A stretch of DNA of 64,000 bases from Saprospiraceae bacterium (GTDB lineage Bacteria > Bacteroidota > Bacteroidia > Chitinophagales > Saprospiraceae). Location: NCBI GenBank assembly GCA_016714765.1, contig JADKCF010000008.1:160377-224376 (forward strand), read 5' to 3'. The position numbers and the translations under genes are program-made. The notes beneath the pieces are model-generated. The model saw only the letters and a list, made by a program, of their open reading frames with translations, had not been told where the DNA came from and did no database searches. This document shows, piece by piece, positions 48,133 through 57,188 of the stretch. Numbering within the stretch: the stretch's first letter is position 1; every line of letters begins with the position of its first letter.

Positions 48133-50046
48133 ATGTACTACGTCAGAGATATATCAGTTAAATATGGTGAAAGAGTCCTGCTGGACGAAGTTAGTTTTAT
48201 GATCAGTCCAAAAGAAAGGATAGGGCTCATAGGCCGAAACGGTGCAGGTAAATCCACTTTGCTCAAAATCATAGCTGGACAAAGCCGACCTGACAGTGGT
48301 GTCCTTGAGTTTCCTTCCAAGACTACCATTGGTTATCTCCGTCAGGAATTCGAACTGAATGAAACACAAACGGTGATCGACGAAACTATGTCATGTCATG
48401 AGGAAGCTATCGAACTGCAAAAGCAACTGGATGCCATCAATCTCGAACTTGGTAGCAGGGAAGATTATGAGAGCGATTCTTACAGCAGAATGCTGGAGGA
48501 ACTGGCAGCCCTGACAGGTCGGCTCGAGCATTTTGATTTGTCTACCCTGGAGGTAGAGACCATGAAGATTCTTAAGGGCTTGGGATTTACAGATAAGGAT
48601 TTTAACAGACAGGTATCTGAGTTCAGTGGGGGATGGAAGATGAGGATCGAGCTATCAAAACTGCTTTTGCGTAAACCCGACCTGCTGATGTTGGACGAAC
48701 CTACCAACCACCTTGATATTGAGTCCATAATTTGGTTGGAAAACTATCTTATTGATTATCCGGGCACAGTGATTGTGATTTCACACGATATTCAGTTTCT
48801 GGAAAACGTCTGCATCCGAATCATAGAAGTAGAAATGGGTGGTATCAATGATTATAAGCTTAGGTACAGTAAGTTTCTCGAAGAAAAGGAAAAACAAAAG
48901 ACCATCCAGTTATCAGCGTTTGAAAACCAGCAAAGAGACATAGCTCAAAAGGAAAAAACCATCAGCAGGTTTATGGCCAAAGCGACTAAAACAAAGATGG
49001 CTCAGAGCATGCAAAAACAACTTGAAAAAGTAGAGCGAATAGAAGCGCCTGTAGAGGTGACCAAAGCTATGCATATCCGATTTGCGGAGGTACCCAGGTC
49101 AGGAAGAGATGTGATCAGAACCGTCAATGTCTCCAAATCCTTTGATAAAAAAGAAGTATTTCATGATCTTAATATCACCATTGAACGTGGTGACAGAGTT
49201 GCTTTTGTAGGTCAGAATGGTCAGGGTAAAACCACTATGGCTAAAATCATAGCAGGGTTATTGCCTGCCACGTCCGGAAAAGTGGAAGAGGGTTCGAATA
49301 TGCACCTGTCCTATTATGCCCAGAATCAGTCCGAGCTTCTGGATCTGAAAAGTACGGTCATGCAGGTGATGGAAGATAAAGCGCCAGAAGAAATGCGTTC
49401 AAGAGTAAGGAATATTTTAGGGTCATTTCTGTTTTCGGGGGATGATGCCGAAAAAAAAGTTTCTGTGCTTTCGGGAGGGGAGCGTGCCAGGCTGGCAATG
49501 GCTTCACTGATCATGCGTCCATGCAACTTTCTGATCCTCGACGAACCTACCAATCACCTTGATATCTACTCTAAAGAGATACTGAAAAATGCCCTTAAAG
49601 ACTATAGTGGTACTTTGCTGGTTATATCTCACGACAGGGAGTTTTTAGCAGGACTTACATCCAAAGTGATTGAGTTTAAGGATGGGAGTACAAAGGAATT
49701 TTTGGGTGACATTGAGTACTTCCTGTCCAAAAAGAAAATGGACAATATGAGATCTGTAGAACTTCAGAAAACTGAAAACTCAGACTCATCTAATCTTCCT
49801 AAAGCAGGAAGGAAAATAGAATCGGAAGACGAAAGAAGAATCAAGAAACAAATAAGTGCAGTAGAACGTGATATCTCGAGACTCGAAAGTGATATCAGCC
49901 TGATAGAGATAAAGCTGGCTGACCCCAACTACTATACGGACCCACACTTTATGGAAACAAATAAAAAATACAAATCTCTTCAGGACGATCTGGAAAATAA
50001 AATGCTGGAGTGGGAAACTCTGGCTTTTGAACTGGAAGGTATTTAG
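48133..50046 (+). CDS. ABC-F family ATPase (translation factor type)
   Basis: 637 residues with two ATPase domains and no membrane segment. Walker A motifs are GRNGAGKST and GQNGQGKTT. Signatures are EFSGGWKMRIELSKLL and VLSGGERARLAMASL. Walker B motifs are LLMLDEPTNHLD and FLILDEPTNHLD. Between the domains lies the basic helical linker (AKATKTKMAQSMQKQLEKVE), and a C-terminal coiled coil of the Uup type follows (ISAVERDISRLESDISLIE). ABC-F proteins act on ribosomes, for example by rescuing stalled translation. Which subgroup this is cannot be told. Confidence 0.9.
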   Translation: MYYVRDISVKYGERVLLDEVSFMISPKERIGLIGRNGAGKSTLLKIIAGQSRPDSGVLEFPSKTTIGYLRQEFELNETQTVIDETMSCHEEAIELQKQLDAINLELGSREDYESDSYSRMLEELAALTGRLEHFDLSTLEVETMKILKGLGFTDKDFNRQVSEFSGGWKMRIELSKLLLRKPDLLMLDEPTNHLDIESIIWLENYLIDYPGTVIVISHDIQFLENVCIRIIEVEMGGINDYKLRYSKFLEEKEKQKTIQLSAFENQQRDIAQKEKTISRFMAKATKTKMAQSMQKQLEKVERIEAPVEVTKAMHIRFAEVPRSGRDVIRTVNVSKSFDKKEVFHDLNITIERGDRVAFVGQNGQGKTTMAKIIAGLLPATSGKVEEGSNMHLSYYAQNQSELLDLKSTVMQVMEDKAPEEMRSRVRNILGSFLFSGDDAEKKVSVLSGGERARLAMASLIMRPCNFLILDEPTNHLDIYSKEILKNALKDYSGTLLVISHDREFLAGLTSKVIEFKDGSTKEFLGDIEYFLSKKKMDNMRSVELQKTENSDSSNLPKAGRKIESEDERRIKKQISAVERDISRLESDISLIEIKLADPNYYTDPHFMETNKKYKSLQDDLENKMLEWETLAFELEGI

Positions 50047-50064
50047 CCCAATTTTTTGTAAACT

Positions 50065-51300
50065 TTACAGATAATCTTCCACTTTGTCCTGATGGTAGGT
50101 ATCCCATAGGTCGTAAAACATGTGGACAGCCTGATTGCTATATCGGCATACCGAATTGAAAAGAATGACGATGCCCAGATCTTTTTCTCTGTCAAATGCT
50201 ATTTCGGTTCTGAATCCATTGACCATCCCACCATGGTAGACCAGGTCGTGATTTTGGGTGCGAATGAGCCTCCAGCCCAGTCCATAATGGCTATCTTTGA
50301 TACCAGGCCACATATTAAAATACTTGTCGTCATCACTTGTACTGATATATGGGGTGAAAGCTATTTTTCTGGCATTGGGAGAAATGACGTCAGGCCTGTA
50401 GCCCATCACAGCATTGAGCCACTTTTTCATATCAGATAAAGGAGCATTTATACCCCCTGCTGAAACGACATTGTAATAATGTGGGCTAAAGTCAATGGGA
50501 ACAAAACCATGGCGCTGTCCGCTGTACTTATGTCCGTAACATGCATTTTCAGATGACCTTATTTCATCAAAAGTACAGGAGGTATTACACATCTTGAGAG
50601 GAGAAAAGATATAAAAGTCCAAAGCCTTACTATATGTCATACCTGTGGCTTCTTCAATTACTTTTTCGATTAGGCCAAAAGTTGCATTTTGGTAGGCGTA
50701 TGCTTTTCCGGTAGAGTCTCTTGGTGTAAGTTTATTGAGATAAGAAATGATGGTCTCCATATCTCTGTTTTCGTCTACCAGATTGGAGTAGGCATGTTCT
50801 GTCAAACCGGAAGAATGGGAGAGGATATGTTTGAGTCTGAGAATCTTGTCTTTGGATCTGGCCCTGATAGTTACTTCAGGGATATACATGGATATTGGAT
50901 CATCCAGATGTATGATGTTTTTGTCTATCAGGATAGATGCCAGGATGCCCGAAAACCCTTTGGATACAGAACCGATTCTGAAAATGGTAGAAGCATCAAT
51001 GGTGTCAGGGGAATATTTTGACTTTGTACCATATTGTTTTTCAAAAATAACCTGATTGCCTTTCATGACTAAGATAGCCACTCCCGGACATTGGTGCAGT
51101 TCTATGTTTTCTTTGATTTGCTGATCAAAAAGTCGATTGAAGGAAGTATCCACCAATGATTTTTCAGGCAATAAACCTACAGGTATTGCTTCGAATGATT
51201 CTGACTTGTGGCATGAATTTGTTAGTGCTGCAACCCACAACACCATAGAAAAAATCAAAATATTGGAAAAATTAGTACTTTCTTTTTTAAGGGAACTCAT
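50065..51300 (-). CDS. Serine hydrolase of the beta-lactamase/class C fold
   Basis: 411 residues with a signal and a possible lipobox (ALTNSC). The active-site motifs are SVSK (in FRIGSVSKGFSG), YQN (in YAYQNATFG) and HGG (in YHGGMVNGFR). The fold is shared by class C beta-lactamases, D-aminopeptidases and esterases. The more open motifs here are typical of non-lactamase members, so antibiotic resistance should not be inferred. It is convergent with the ABC-F gene, 18 bases apart. Confidence 0.82.
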   Translation of the reverse strand: MSSLKKESTNFSNILIFSMVLWVAALTNSCHKSESFEAIPVGLLPEKSLVDTSFNRLFDQQIKENIELHQCPGVAILVMKGNQVIFEKQYGTKSKYSPDTIDASTIFRIGSVSKGFSGILASILIDKNIIHLDDPISMYIPEVTIRARSKDKILRLKHILSHSSGLTEHAYSNLVDENRDMETIISYLNKLTPRDSTGKAYAYQNATFGLIEKVIEEATGMTYSKALDFYIFSPLKMCNTSCTFDEIRSSENACYGHKYSGQRHGFVPIDFSPHYYNVVSAGGINAPLSDMKKWLNAVMGYRPDVISPNARKIAFTPYISTSDDDKYFNMWPGIKDSHYGLGWRLIRTQNHDLVYHGGMVNGFRTEIAFDREKDLGIVILFNSVCRYSNQAVHMFYDLWDTYHQDKVEDYL

Positions 51301-51629
51301 TGAAAATTTACTAGCGAAACATTAATACATATTAATATAAGATTTAATATGTAAATTTAAATACTCAAATAAAAAAATCAAGCGCAAAAGTAATAAAAAA
51401 TAAATAAATAACCTGTTTAAAACATTCAACCCTAAAATTTAATTTGTAGCGTATGGGTTAAAATTAGATTTTATACCTATTTCAGTCCTCATGGTATGTA
51501 ACAGCAAAACGAAGTTTAACCATCTTTTATTGTTCCTTTAACACTTTTTAAGTACTTGAGCGACGTTATCCTTATTAGAAGTATCATCCATATTTTGGTA
51601 CAATATCTATTCAAATTCTAAAAAAAGAA
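51301..51629. other. AT-rich divergent intergenic region
   Basis: Must hold the promoters of the serine hydrolase (minus) and the secreted protein (plus). A near-consensus TATTTTGG lies at 51591-51598. No gene was seen. Confidence 0.4.
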
Positions 51630-52397
51630 ATGATGAAAGCAGTTTTAATTTTATATTTGTTTTGGGCAACTATACCTGTAGTTTTTGCAGGTCATATGAA
51701 TGACTGCGTACCGGAGGGCAGATGGTACAACAGTTACTCGGACAGGACCATCCTGGTGAAATCCGGGCATAATTACATAAAAATCAAGGGACTGAGGTCA
51801 AGAAACGGGTGGACTTACTTTGATAGAAGGGGGAGTCAAATTTTTGTAGACATATATGGAAATACCATCAGGAGGAAAAACGATGATGTGTTCGTTTTTA
51901 CTGACAGGTTTCGTCATACGCGGTGGACTTTTATATATGAAGGACATAGAAGGAGTAGATGGGACGAAAGGAGATTTGACAGGGATGATGCATATTTTGA
52001 CTTTACTGAAGACAGACATTTGTCGGCCGCAGGCAGAAAATATCAGGATGATGATTTTGATAACTTAAATGATGGATACGCTAAAGCAGAAAAATATAAC
52101 ACATTACCCCCATCGTCCGGCAAAAATTTGGAAGTGCCCATCAGTCTGGAGGGTGTCTGGACAGCTTCCGGTATAGATGCAAAAGTCTATGTAGTAGATA
52201 CTAGAGACGGAATCAAGGTCAGGTTGAGCAATGAAAAAAAATGGTATGTGTATAATTGGGATAAAAAAGCAGGCCTACTGCTATCAGAAGATGGTCAAAG
52301 TTATACTTTAGTCCATGACAGTCGGTTGGTGTGGCGTGACAAAACCCACTCTAAAATCATATACCTGGAGAAATCAGCAGATACATGGGATGACTAA
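51630..52397 (+). CDS. Secreted protein of unknown function
   Basis: 255 residues with a signal peptide (VLILYLFWATIPVVFAG). The mature part is rich in Arg, Asp, Trp and Tyr (RHTRWTFIYEGHRRSRWDER, then DDAYFDFTEDRH). The second half has a lipocalin-like or YXWD-type beta pattern (SLEGVWTASGIDAKVYV, LVWRDKTHSKIIYL). No family was recognised. ATG codons at 51630 and 51633 are both possible. Its 3' end overlaps the convergent desulfhydrase gene by four bases. Confidence 0.6.
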   Translation: MMKAVLILYLFWATIPVVFAGHMNDCVPEGRWYNSYSDRTILVKSGHNYIKIKGLRSRNGWTYFDRRGSQIFVDIYGNTIRRKNDDVFVFTDRFRHTRWTFIYEGHRRSRWDERRFDRDDAYFDFTEDRHLSAAGRKYQDDDFDNLNDGYAKAEKYNTLPPSSGKNLEVPISLEGVWTASGIDAKVYVVDTRDGIKVRLSNEKKWYVYNWDKKAGLLLSEDGQSYTLVHDSRLVWRDKTHSKIIYLEKSADTWDD

Positions 52398-53311
52398 GAG
52401 TTGATTTTTGTATTCCTGTATTCCATGCCTGCTTTGCCTTGGAGGCCACCGGTATGAAGATAGACGATGCGGGCTCCATCTTCAAAATATTTTCTGGATA
52501 TAAGGTCACACAAACCATACATGGCTTTCCCATTATAGACCTGGTCCAGGGGAATGGCCGTAGAAGATTCAAATTCAGTAATAAATTTAACCAGATTTTC
52601 ATTCCATTTAGCATAGCCGCCAAAGTGATAATCAGTATTAACAAAGAGGAGGTCTTTGTTTTTATGTTTTGACATAGATAGAATTTCTGGATACAAATGA
52701 TTGCTTTTCAGGGCCGGTATGACTATGACTTTTGATTTGAGTGTGTCAGAAAGTAATAAGCCCGCAGCTGTACAGCCTGTCCCGGCAGATAGTACAATAT
52801 AGTCGGGAGCATCTCCAAGTGTGTCTTCCAGTTCATCTGTGATTTCTGCCACACCGCGCATGGCCAGCTCATTGGCACCGCCTTCAGGTATGATGCATGC
52901 CGGATGATAAGATTTTAAAATTTCTTTTATTCCGGGGTCTTGTTCTTTCAGACGGTAAGCACTTCTCGATACCGAAATAAGCTCCATACCTGCGTCCGTG
53001 CAAAATCGCAGGGTAGGGTTGTGTAGGTCTATCTCGCCCCGAATGATGGCTGTGCATCTGATACGAAGCAATTGGCATGCTCCTGCCAGAGCATGTATAT
53101 GGTTGGAAAATGGACCTCCAAATGTAATAACATGGTCAAGTGCGTTTGACAAAATGTAATCCAGATTATACTTTAGTTTACGCCATTTATTGCCGGAAAT
53201 CACTGGATGTATCAGGTCATCCCTTTTTACTAAAACGCTAAGATTATCTGCTAATTTTATTGGCTGCAATGGGCTGGGCAACAAGAGATTGTCATGAAGG
53301 ATATCTGACAT
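52394..53311 (-). CDS. PLP-dependent D-cysteine desulfhydrase/ACC deaminase-family protein
   Basis: 305 residues of the tryptophan-synthase-beta fold. SGNKWRKLKYNL carries the PLP Lys. TFGGPFSNHIHALA, IIPEGGANELAMRG, VLSAGTGCTAAGLL (phosphate loop) and LHTGGLQG are family blocks. Members cleave D-cysteine or deaminate aminocyclopropane carboxylate, and most bacterial ones act on D-cysteine. The exact substrate cannot be read from sequence alone. It begins 4 bases after the histidine kinase gene, so the two are co-transcribed although a link in function is not evident. Confidence 0.82.
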   Translation of the reverse strand: MSDILHDNLLLPSPLQPIKLADNLSVLVKRDDLIHPVISGNKWRKLKYNLDYILSNALDHVITFGGPFSNHIHALAGACQLLRIRCTAIIRGEIDLHNPTLRFCTDAGMELISVSRSAYRLKEQDPGIKEILKSYHPACIIPEGGANELAMRGVAEITDELEDTLGDAPDYIVLSAGTGCTAAGLLLSDTLKSKVIVIPALKSNHLYPEILSMSKHKNKDLLFVNTDYHFGGYAKWNENLVKFITEFESSTAIPLDQVYNGKAMYGLCDLISRKYFEDGARIVYLHTGGLQGKAGMEYRNTKINS

Positions 53312-53315
53312 AATT

Positions 53316-55082
53316 TTAATGATATTTCATTCTGATCATTACTGCCATACCTTTCCCTTTTTCACTGTCCATTGTAATGGTACCATGCATATAACTTACT
53401 CTTGATCTTATATTTTCCAACCCCATGCCGCGTTTCAAATGATGCTGATCAAACCCCACACCATCATCTTCGTACTGAATGACCAGTTCATCCTCCTCAG
53501 TATTGATCTGTATAAGTATTTCGTGGGCCTGTGCATGTTTTAAGCTGTTGGTCAGCAATTCCTGGATGATACGATATACTGAAAGCGATATCATTTTATC
53601 TATTTTTTCAGGCATTTGATAATACTGAAAATCTATATACGGCGAACCATCTCCTTCAAATCTGTTGATAAGGTCTTTGATCGCAGGTACCAGCCCCAGG
53701 TTATGCAGGGAGCCGGGCTGCAGATTTCGGGATATGGTCCTGACTTCTTCTACAGCAATATCTAGTAGTTTGTGTGCTTTATTATATTCTTTGAGTTGTC
53801 CCAGTTCTTCATTTCTGGATCGTACCTGGTCAAACTGTAATTTTATAGTGCTCAACAATCCACCGAGACTGTCATGAAGATCTTTGGCTATACGTTCTCT
53901 TTCTATTTCCTGGCCTTCTATCACAGAACGCATACTACTCATTTTATAATTGTCTTCCAGTTCTCTGATTTTTTGATGATTGATTTCTTCTTTCTGCTCT
54001 GTGATGATCTTGGTTGTGCTGATTCTTTGATCATAAAACTTGATGATAAAATAAATGGAAAGGGTTACAATGAAGAGCCCGATTCCTAATATATACATCG
54101 TCCGTCGTTGAGTGGAATTTTGCTCTTCGGCGTATTGTTTTTCTATTTTCAGTAGCTCAATACTTGTTTGTTTTTCTTTGCTGCCATATTTCAATGCCAG
54201 GTTGGTAAAGGATTCCAACCTGTTTTTATTGAGGATACTGTCATTGAGTTGGGTATATTTGATAAGATAATCATAGCCCAGCTTAGTTTCACCTGACTTG
54301 GCATATACATCTGAAAGTTCTTTGTAAATAAACTTCCTTAATTCGCTGTAAGGCTGAAAGGGAAGGATCGACTTACTTTTTGTTAAGTACTTGATGGCCA
54401 GTGGAAAATTTTTTTTCAATTTATTGATATAACCAATGTGAAACAAACTCTTGGCTACCAATTCTTTGTTTTCAAAGTGTGAACTGATGGTAAACACTTT
54501 ATATGCCGTGACGAGCGCACTGTCCAGTTCATAACTCATCTCAAATGACTGTATTTTGTCGAAGAATATCCTAAGCATGAGAGTTGTATCCTTGAGGTAT
54601 ACATTGAGATCTTCAGATTTTTTGAGGTATTCTATAGATTTTTCATTATCTCCTCTTGCTTTATATGCTCGATTGAGATCAAAGTAGACACTTGCCAGCT
54701 TGGTAGCCTTTTTTTGTTTCTGATACACATTCTGCAGATTTTGTAGTAGTTGTATGGATTCGTCATAAAAACCGGCATCGATGTATCTTTTGGCTATGGC
54801 ATGATTGGTTTCCAGGATACCCGAGCTGTCCCTGTTGAGTTTGAAATATTCCAGTGCTCTTTTGTAATATTCGAATGACTTCTCGTATTCAGCAAACACA
54901 TCACCTTCATAGTCAGCAAGTTTGACATAAACTTCAGCCAGTGTTTTTTGGTCATTATTGGTTCTGGCCAATTCCAGAATTTTGTTGAGATCCTGGTAAT
55001 TGTAAAGGCTGTCCTTGTTAAACTGTCCAAACAAAAAATGTGTTGAGCAGACCAATATGATCGATAAAAAGATGTGTCTCAA
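53316..55082 (-). CDS. TPR-containing sensor histidine kinase (NarX/LytS-like, HisKA_3)
   Basis: 588 residues. A signal peptide (LSIILVCSTHFLFG) leads to a periplasmic stretch of about six TPR-like helical repeats (residues 30-310). One membrane helix follows (MYILGIGLFIVTLSIYFIIKF), then a short coiled coil. The dimerisation/phosphorylation motif is RERIAKDLHDSLGGLLSTI, and the ATPase domain shows IIQELLTNSLKHAQA and YEDDGVGFD with RGMGLENIRSR. The response regulator 0.9 kb away on the opposite strand is of the matching NarL class and is the likely partner. Confidence 0.9.
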   Translation of the reverse strand: MRHIFLSIILVCSTHFLFGQFNKDSLYNYQDLNKILELARTNNDQKTLAEVYVKLADYEGDVFAEYEKSFEYYKRALEYFKLNRDSSGILETNHAIAKRYIDAGFYDESIQLLQNLQNVYQKQKKATKLASVYFDLNRAYKARGDNEKSIEYLKKSEDLNVYLKDTTLMLRIFFDKIQSFEMSYELDSALVTAYKVFTISSHFENKELVAKSLFHIGYINKLKKNFPLAIKYLTKSKSILPFQPYSELRKFIYKELSDVYAKSGETKLGYDYLIKYTQLNDSILNKNRLESFTNLALKYGSKEKQTSIELLKIEKQYAEEQNSTQRRTMYILGIGLFIVTLSIYFIIKFYDQRISTTKIITEQKEEINHQKIRELEDNYKMSSMRSVIEGQEIERERIAKDLHDSLGGLLSTIKLQFDQVRSRNEELGQLKEYNKAHKLLDIAVEEVRTISRNLQPGSLHNLGLVPAIKDLINRFEGDGSPYIDFQYYQMPEKIDKMISLSVYRIIQELLTNSLKHAQAHEILIQINTEEDELVIQYEDDGVGFDQHHLKRGMGLENIRSRVSYMHGTITMDSEKGKGMAVMIRMKYH

Positions 55083-55226
55083 ACTGTAATCAAGTGTTTA
55101 GGTGCAAAAATAGGTATTTCTAAGTAAATTTGATTTTTATATATTTTAAACAAGGGATTGACAAGCGTTTGACACGCAGTTTATTTAAAGAGAAATGCTA
55201 AATAAGTGCAATGGGTTGTAAAAAAG

Positions 55227-55254
55227 AAAAGCCCTCAACTTTTTGAGAGCTTTT
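55227..55254 (-). terminator. Rho-independent terminator on the minus strand
   Basis: AAAAGCCCTCAA (55227-55238) pairs with TTGAGAGCTTTT (55243-55254) with one mismatch and a 4-nt loop. Read on the minus strand, the stem is followed by TTTTCTTTTTT. It would end a transcript coming from the small gene at 55536-55748. Confidence 0.6.
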
Positions 55255-55535
55255 ACTTTTAATGCAACAGTCAAATCCCAATGAGTATTTACATCTTTAT
55301 ATATGAAGGAGATGTACTCCTACCACTTTATTTTGACATTTTGAATGACAATATTCGAGTTGGGCTGGTAATTTGGGGTTATAATTTAAGGAACACAGTA
55401 TTGTTTTTAATACCAATTACCTTTGCCCACCTCTCCTATTGTTCATTCCGTAAACCTAAAAAAAGAGAAAATTTATCAAGCAATTCATTCTTTAACGCGT
55501 TGCTTTATTATTTTAAAAAGAGTATGATTATCCCT

Positions 55536-55748
55536 TCAATGTACTACCAAATCATACCCTTCACCAAGACTCTGCCGTTTATCCTTTGTTATACCTTCAT
55601 TTGTATGAGAAGGTGCAGGCTGCATGAAGTGAAGATTTTGGGCGCCAGACGCCGGGCTCTGGATAGAAGACCCTTTTTGGCCGACCAGGCTGGCAATCAC
55701 CAAAATGATAGATACTAATGTCCTGACATCCAAAATCTCTTGCTTCAT
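55536..55748 (-). CDS. Possible small membrane protein
   Basis: 70 residues starting MKQEILDVRTLVSIILVIASLVG, with one hydrophobic segment followed by a Ser/Gln/His-rich tail. No family was recognised. Support comes from a start ATG, a plausible membrane anchor and a downstream terminator on the same strand. Position between a kinase and its regulator suggests a possible accessory signal protein. This is speculative. Confidence 0.4.
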   Translation of the reverse strand: MKQEILDVRTLVSIILVIASLVGQKGSSIQSPASGAQNLHFMQPAPSHTNEGITKDKRQSLGEGYDLVVH

Positions 55749-55895
55749 GATATATTATTATTGCGTTTCAATGTCTGTTTTATTTAATCACTTTTGATAT
55801 TACAAAGATGAGGTTGTTTGAAAGTTTAAACATCATTGGAAACACCGATTTTTATTTTTGGGGGTTTACCCGAAGTTTTATAGGTAAAAACACAG

Positions 55896-55903
55896 TAACT
55901 TTG
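55896..55903 (+). promoter_or_regulatory. Predicted -7 element (TAACTTTG) of the response regulator gene
   Basis: A TAnnTTTG match, 43 bases before the ATG at 55947. Confidence 0.45.
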
Positions 55904-55946
55904 TATTTGTAATAAGTTACTAATCAAACCGTTTAAAATTAACTAA

Positions 55947-56594
55947 ATGATAAATATATTAATTGCAGATGATCATACCATGTTTGTAGACGGTATGGAA
56001 TCTATCCTTAAGACAGAAGTGGATTTATTTGTTGCAGGCAGGAGTTATGATGGACCATCTGTGATTGATTTTCTCAAAGAAAATAAAGTGAACCTCGTAT
56101 TGCTGGATGTCAACCTTCCGGGAATGAATGGTATAGAAGTGTGCAAAGAAATTACTGCCAGTTATCCGGATGTGAAGGTCCTTGCCATCTCCATGTTTAA
56201 CGAGGAAAGTTTTGTTTCGGAAATACTCAATAATGGTGCAAAAGGATATCTTCTGAAAAATACCGGAAGAGAAGAACTACTCAAGGCTATCAGAACGGTA
56301 GCGGCTGGCGAATCGTATTTCTCCAAAGATGTTACCGAAACAATCATGAAAGGTCTAATGAATCAACGAAAAGCTTCAGCTAAAAGTAATGCCTTTTTTC
56401 CAAAACTGTCCCGTCGCGAAAAAGAAGTGCTAAAACTAATAGCACAGGAGTTTACCACGCAGGAAATAGCTGACAGTTTGTTTATAAGCCTCAAGACGGT
56501 AGAATCTCACCGTAGTAGCTTATTGTCAAAGCTCAATGCCCGTAACAGCGTTGGACTGGTAAGAATAGCCATAGAGAATGATTTGCTGCAGTAG
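55947..56594 (+). CDS. NarL/LuxR-family response regulator
   Basis: 215 residues. The receiver domain has ADDHTMFVDGM (acidic pocket), VLLDVNLPGMNG (phosphorylated Asp) and GYLLKNTGREELLKAI (Lys). The C-terminal LuxR-type helix-turn-helix is KLSRREKEVLKLIAQ with TTQEIADSLFISLKTVESHR. It binds DNA when phosphorylated, most likely by the TPR histidine kinase encoded divergently. Target genes are unknown. Confidence 0.92.
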   Translation: MINILIADDHTMFVDGMESILKTEVDLFVAGRSYDGPSVIDFLKENKVNLVLLDVNLPGMNGIEVCKEITASYPDVKVLAISMFNEESFVSEILNNGAKGYLLKNTGREELLKAIRTVAAGESYFSKDVTETIMKGLMNQRKASAKSNAFFPKLSRREKEVLKLIAQEFTTQEIADSLFISLKTVESHRSSLLSKLNARNSVGLVRIAIENDLLQ

Positions 56595-56792
56595 GATACT
56601 AATACTTACAAAAAAAAATAAAAAGAAAACGATATTACTTAAGTGGATAGCCTATAAATAATACCTGAGCTTAATTGGTATAAAATAAAAATTAGCCCAT
56701 TCTTTACATATTTGAAGTTTTATTTGCTTCATTATTTAAATTTAATTATTATTGCATATTATTCCGTCATTGTACAGAAAAAAATTTCCTAG

Positions 56793-57188
56793 ATGGGCCA
56801 GCAACCAATAGAGTTAATTTTGAGCAGGCAGTTTGCTGATAGTATGAATATGGCTGTCTTTTTGGTGGATCCGGCAGGGAATCTTTTATTTTATAATATA
56901 GCTGCTGAAAGCATACTTGGCTTGCGCTTCAGTGAGACAGGAAGCATGGCGGTAAGTGAATGGGCCACTGTTTTTAAACCCACAGATATCAATGGTGCAC
57001 CCTTGTCGCCTGAAGGATTGCCCCTGGTTCAGACTTTGACCAATCAAAAACCTGCCCATGGTTCTTTTTACATAGACAACAAGGCTGGCGAAAAACTTTT
57101 TATAACTGTCACAGCATTCCCTATAGTAGGAAAACCTGACAGGTATCTGGGTGCTATGGCTTTATTCTGGAAAGCGAAATCAGAATGA
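56793..57188 (+). CDS. Single PAS-domain protein
   Basis: 131 residues with one PAS domain (QFADSMNMAVFLVDPAGNLLFYNIAAESIL to KLFITVTAFPIVG) and nothing else: no kinase, cyclase or DNA-binding part. It overlaps the start of the metallo-hydrolase gene by four bases (ATGA), so the two proteins are probably made together and may act together. The signal bound is unknown. Confidence 0.75.
   Translation: MGQQPIELILSRQFADSMNMAVFLVDPAGNLLFYNIAAESILGLRFSETGSMAVSEWATVFKPTDINGAPLSPEGLPLVQTLTNQKPAHGSFYIDNKAGEKLFITVTAFPIVGKPDRYLGAMALFWKAKSE

Larger units (their letters stand above)
55083..55946. other. Spacer between the kinase and regulator genes
   Basis: The stretch of more than 800 bases holds only a possible small membrane protein gene (55536-55748), its likely terminator (55227-55254) and the promoter of the response regulator. 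Confidence 0.45.

Noticed and set aside
50065..51300. Class C beta-lactamase conferring resistance
   Set aside because: The fold is shared with many esterases and peptidases. The motifs SVSK, YQN and HGG do not by themselves show lactamase activity.
55281..55718. 145-codon frame on the plus strand
   Set aside because: The composition is unlike neighbouring proteins, there is no domain or promoter, and it overlaps the more plausible minus-strand small gene and terminator.
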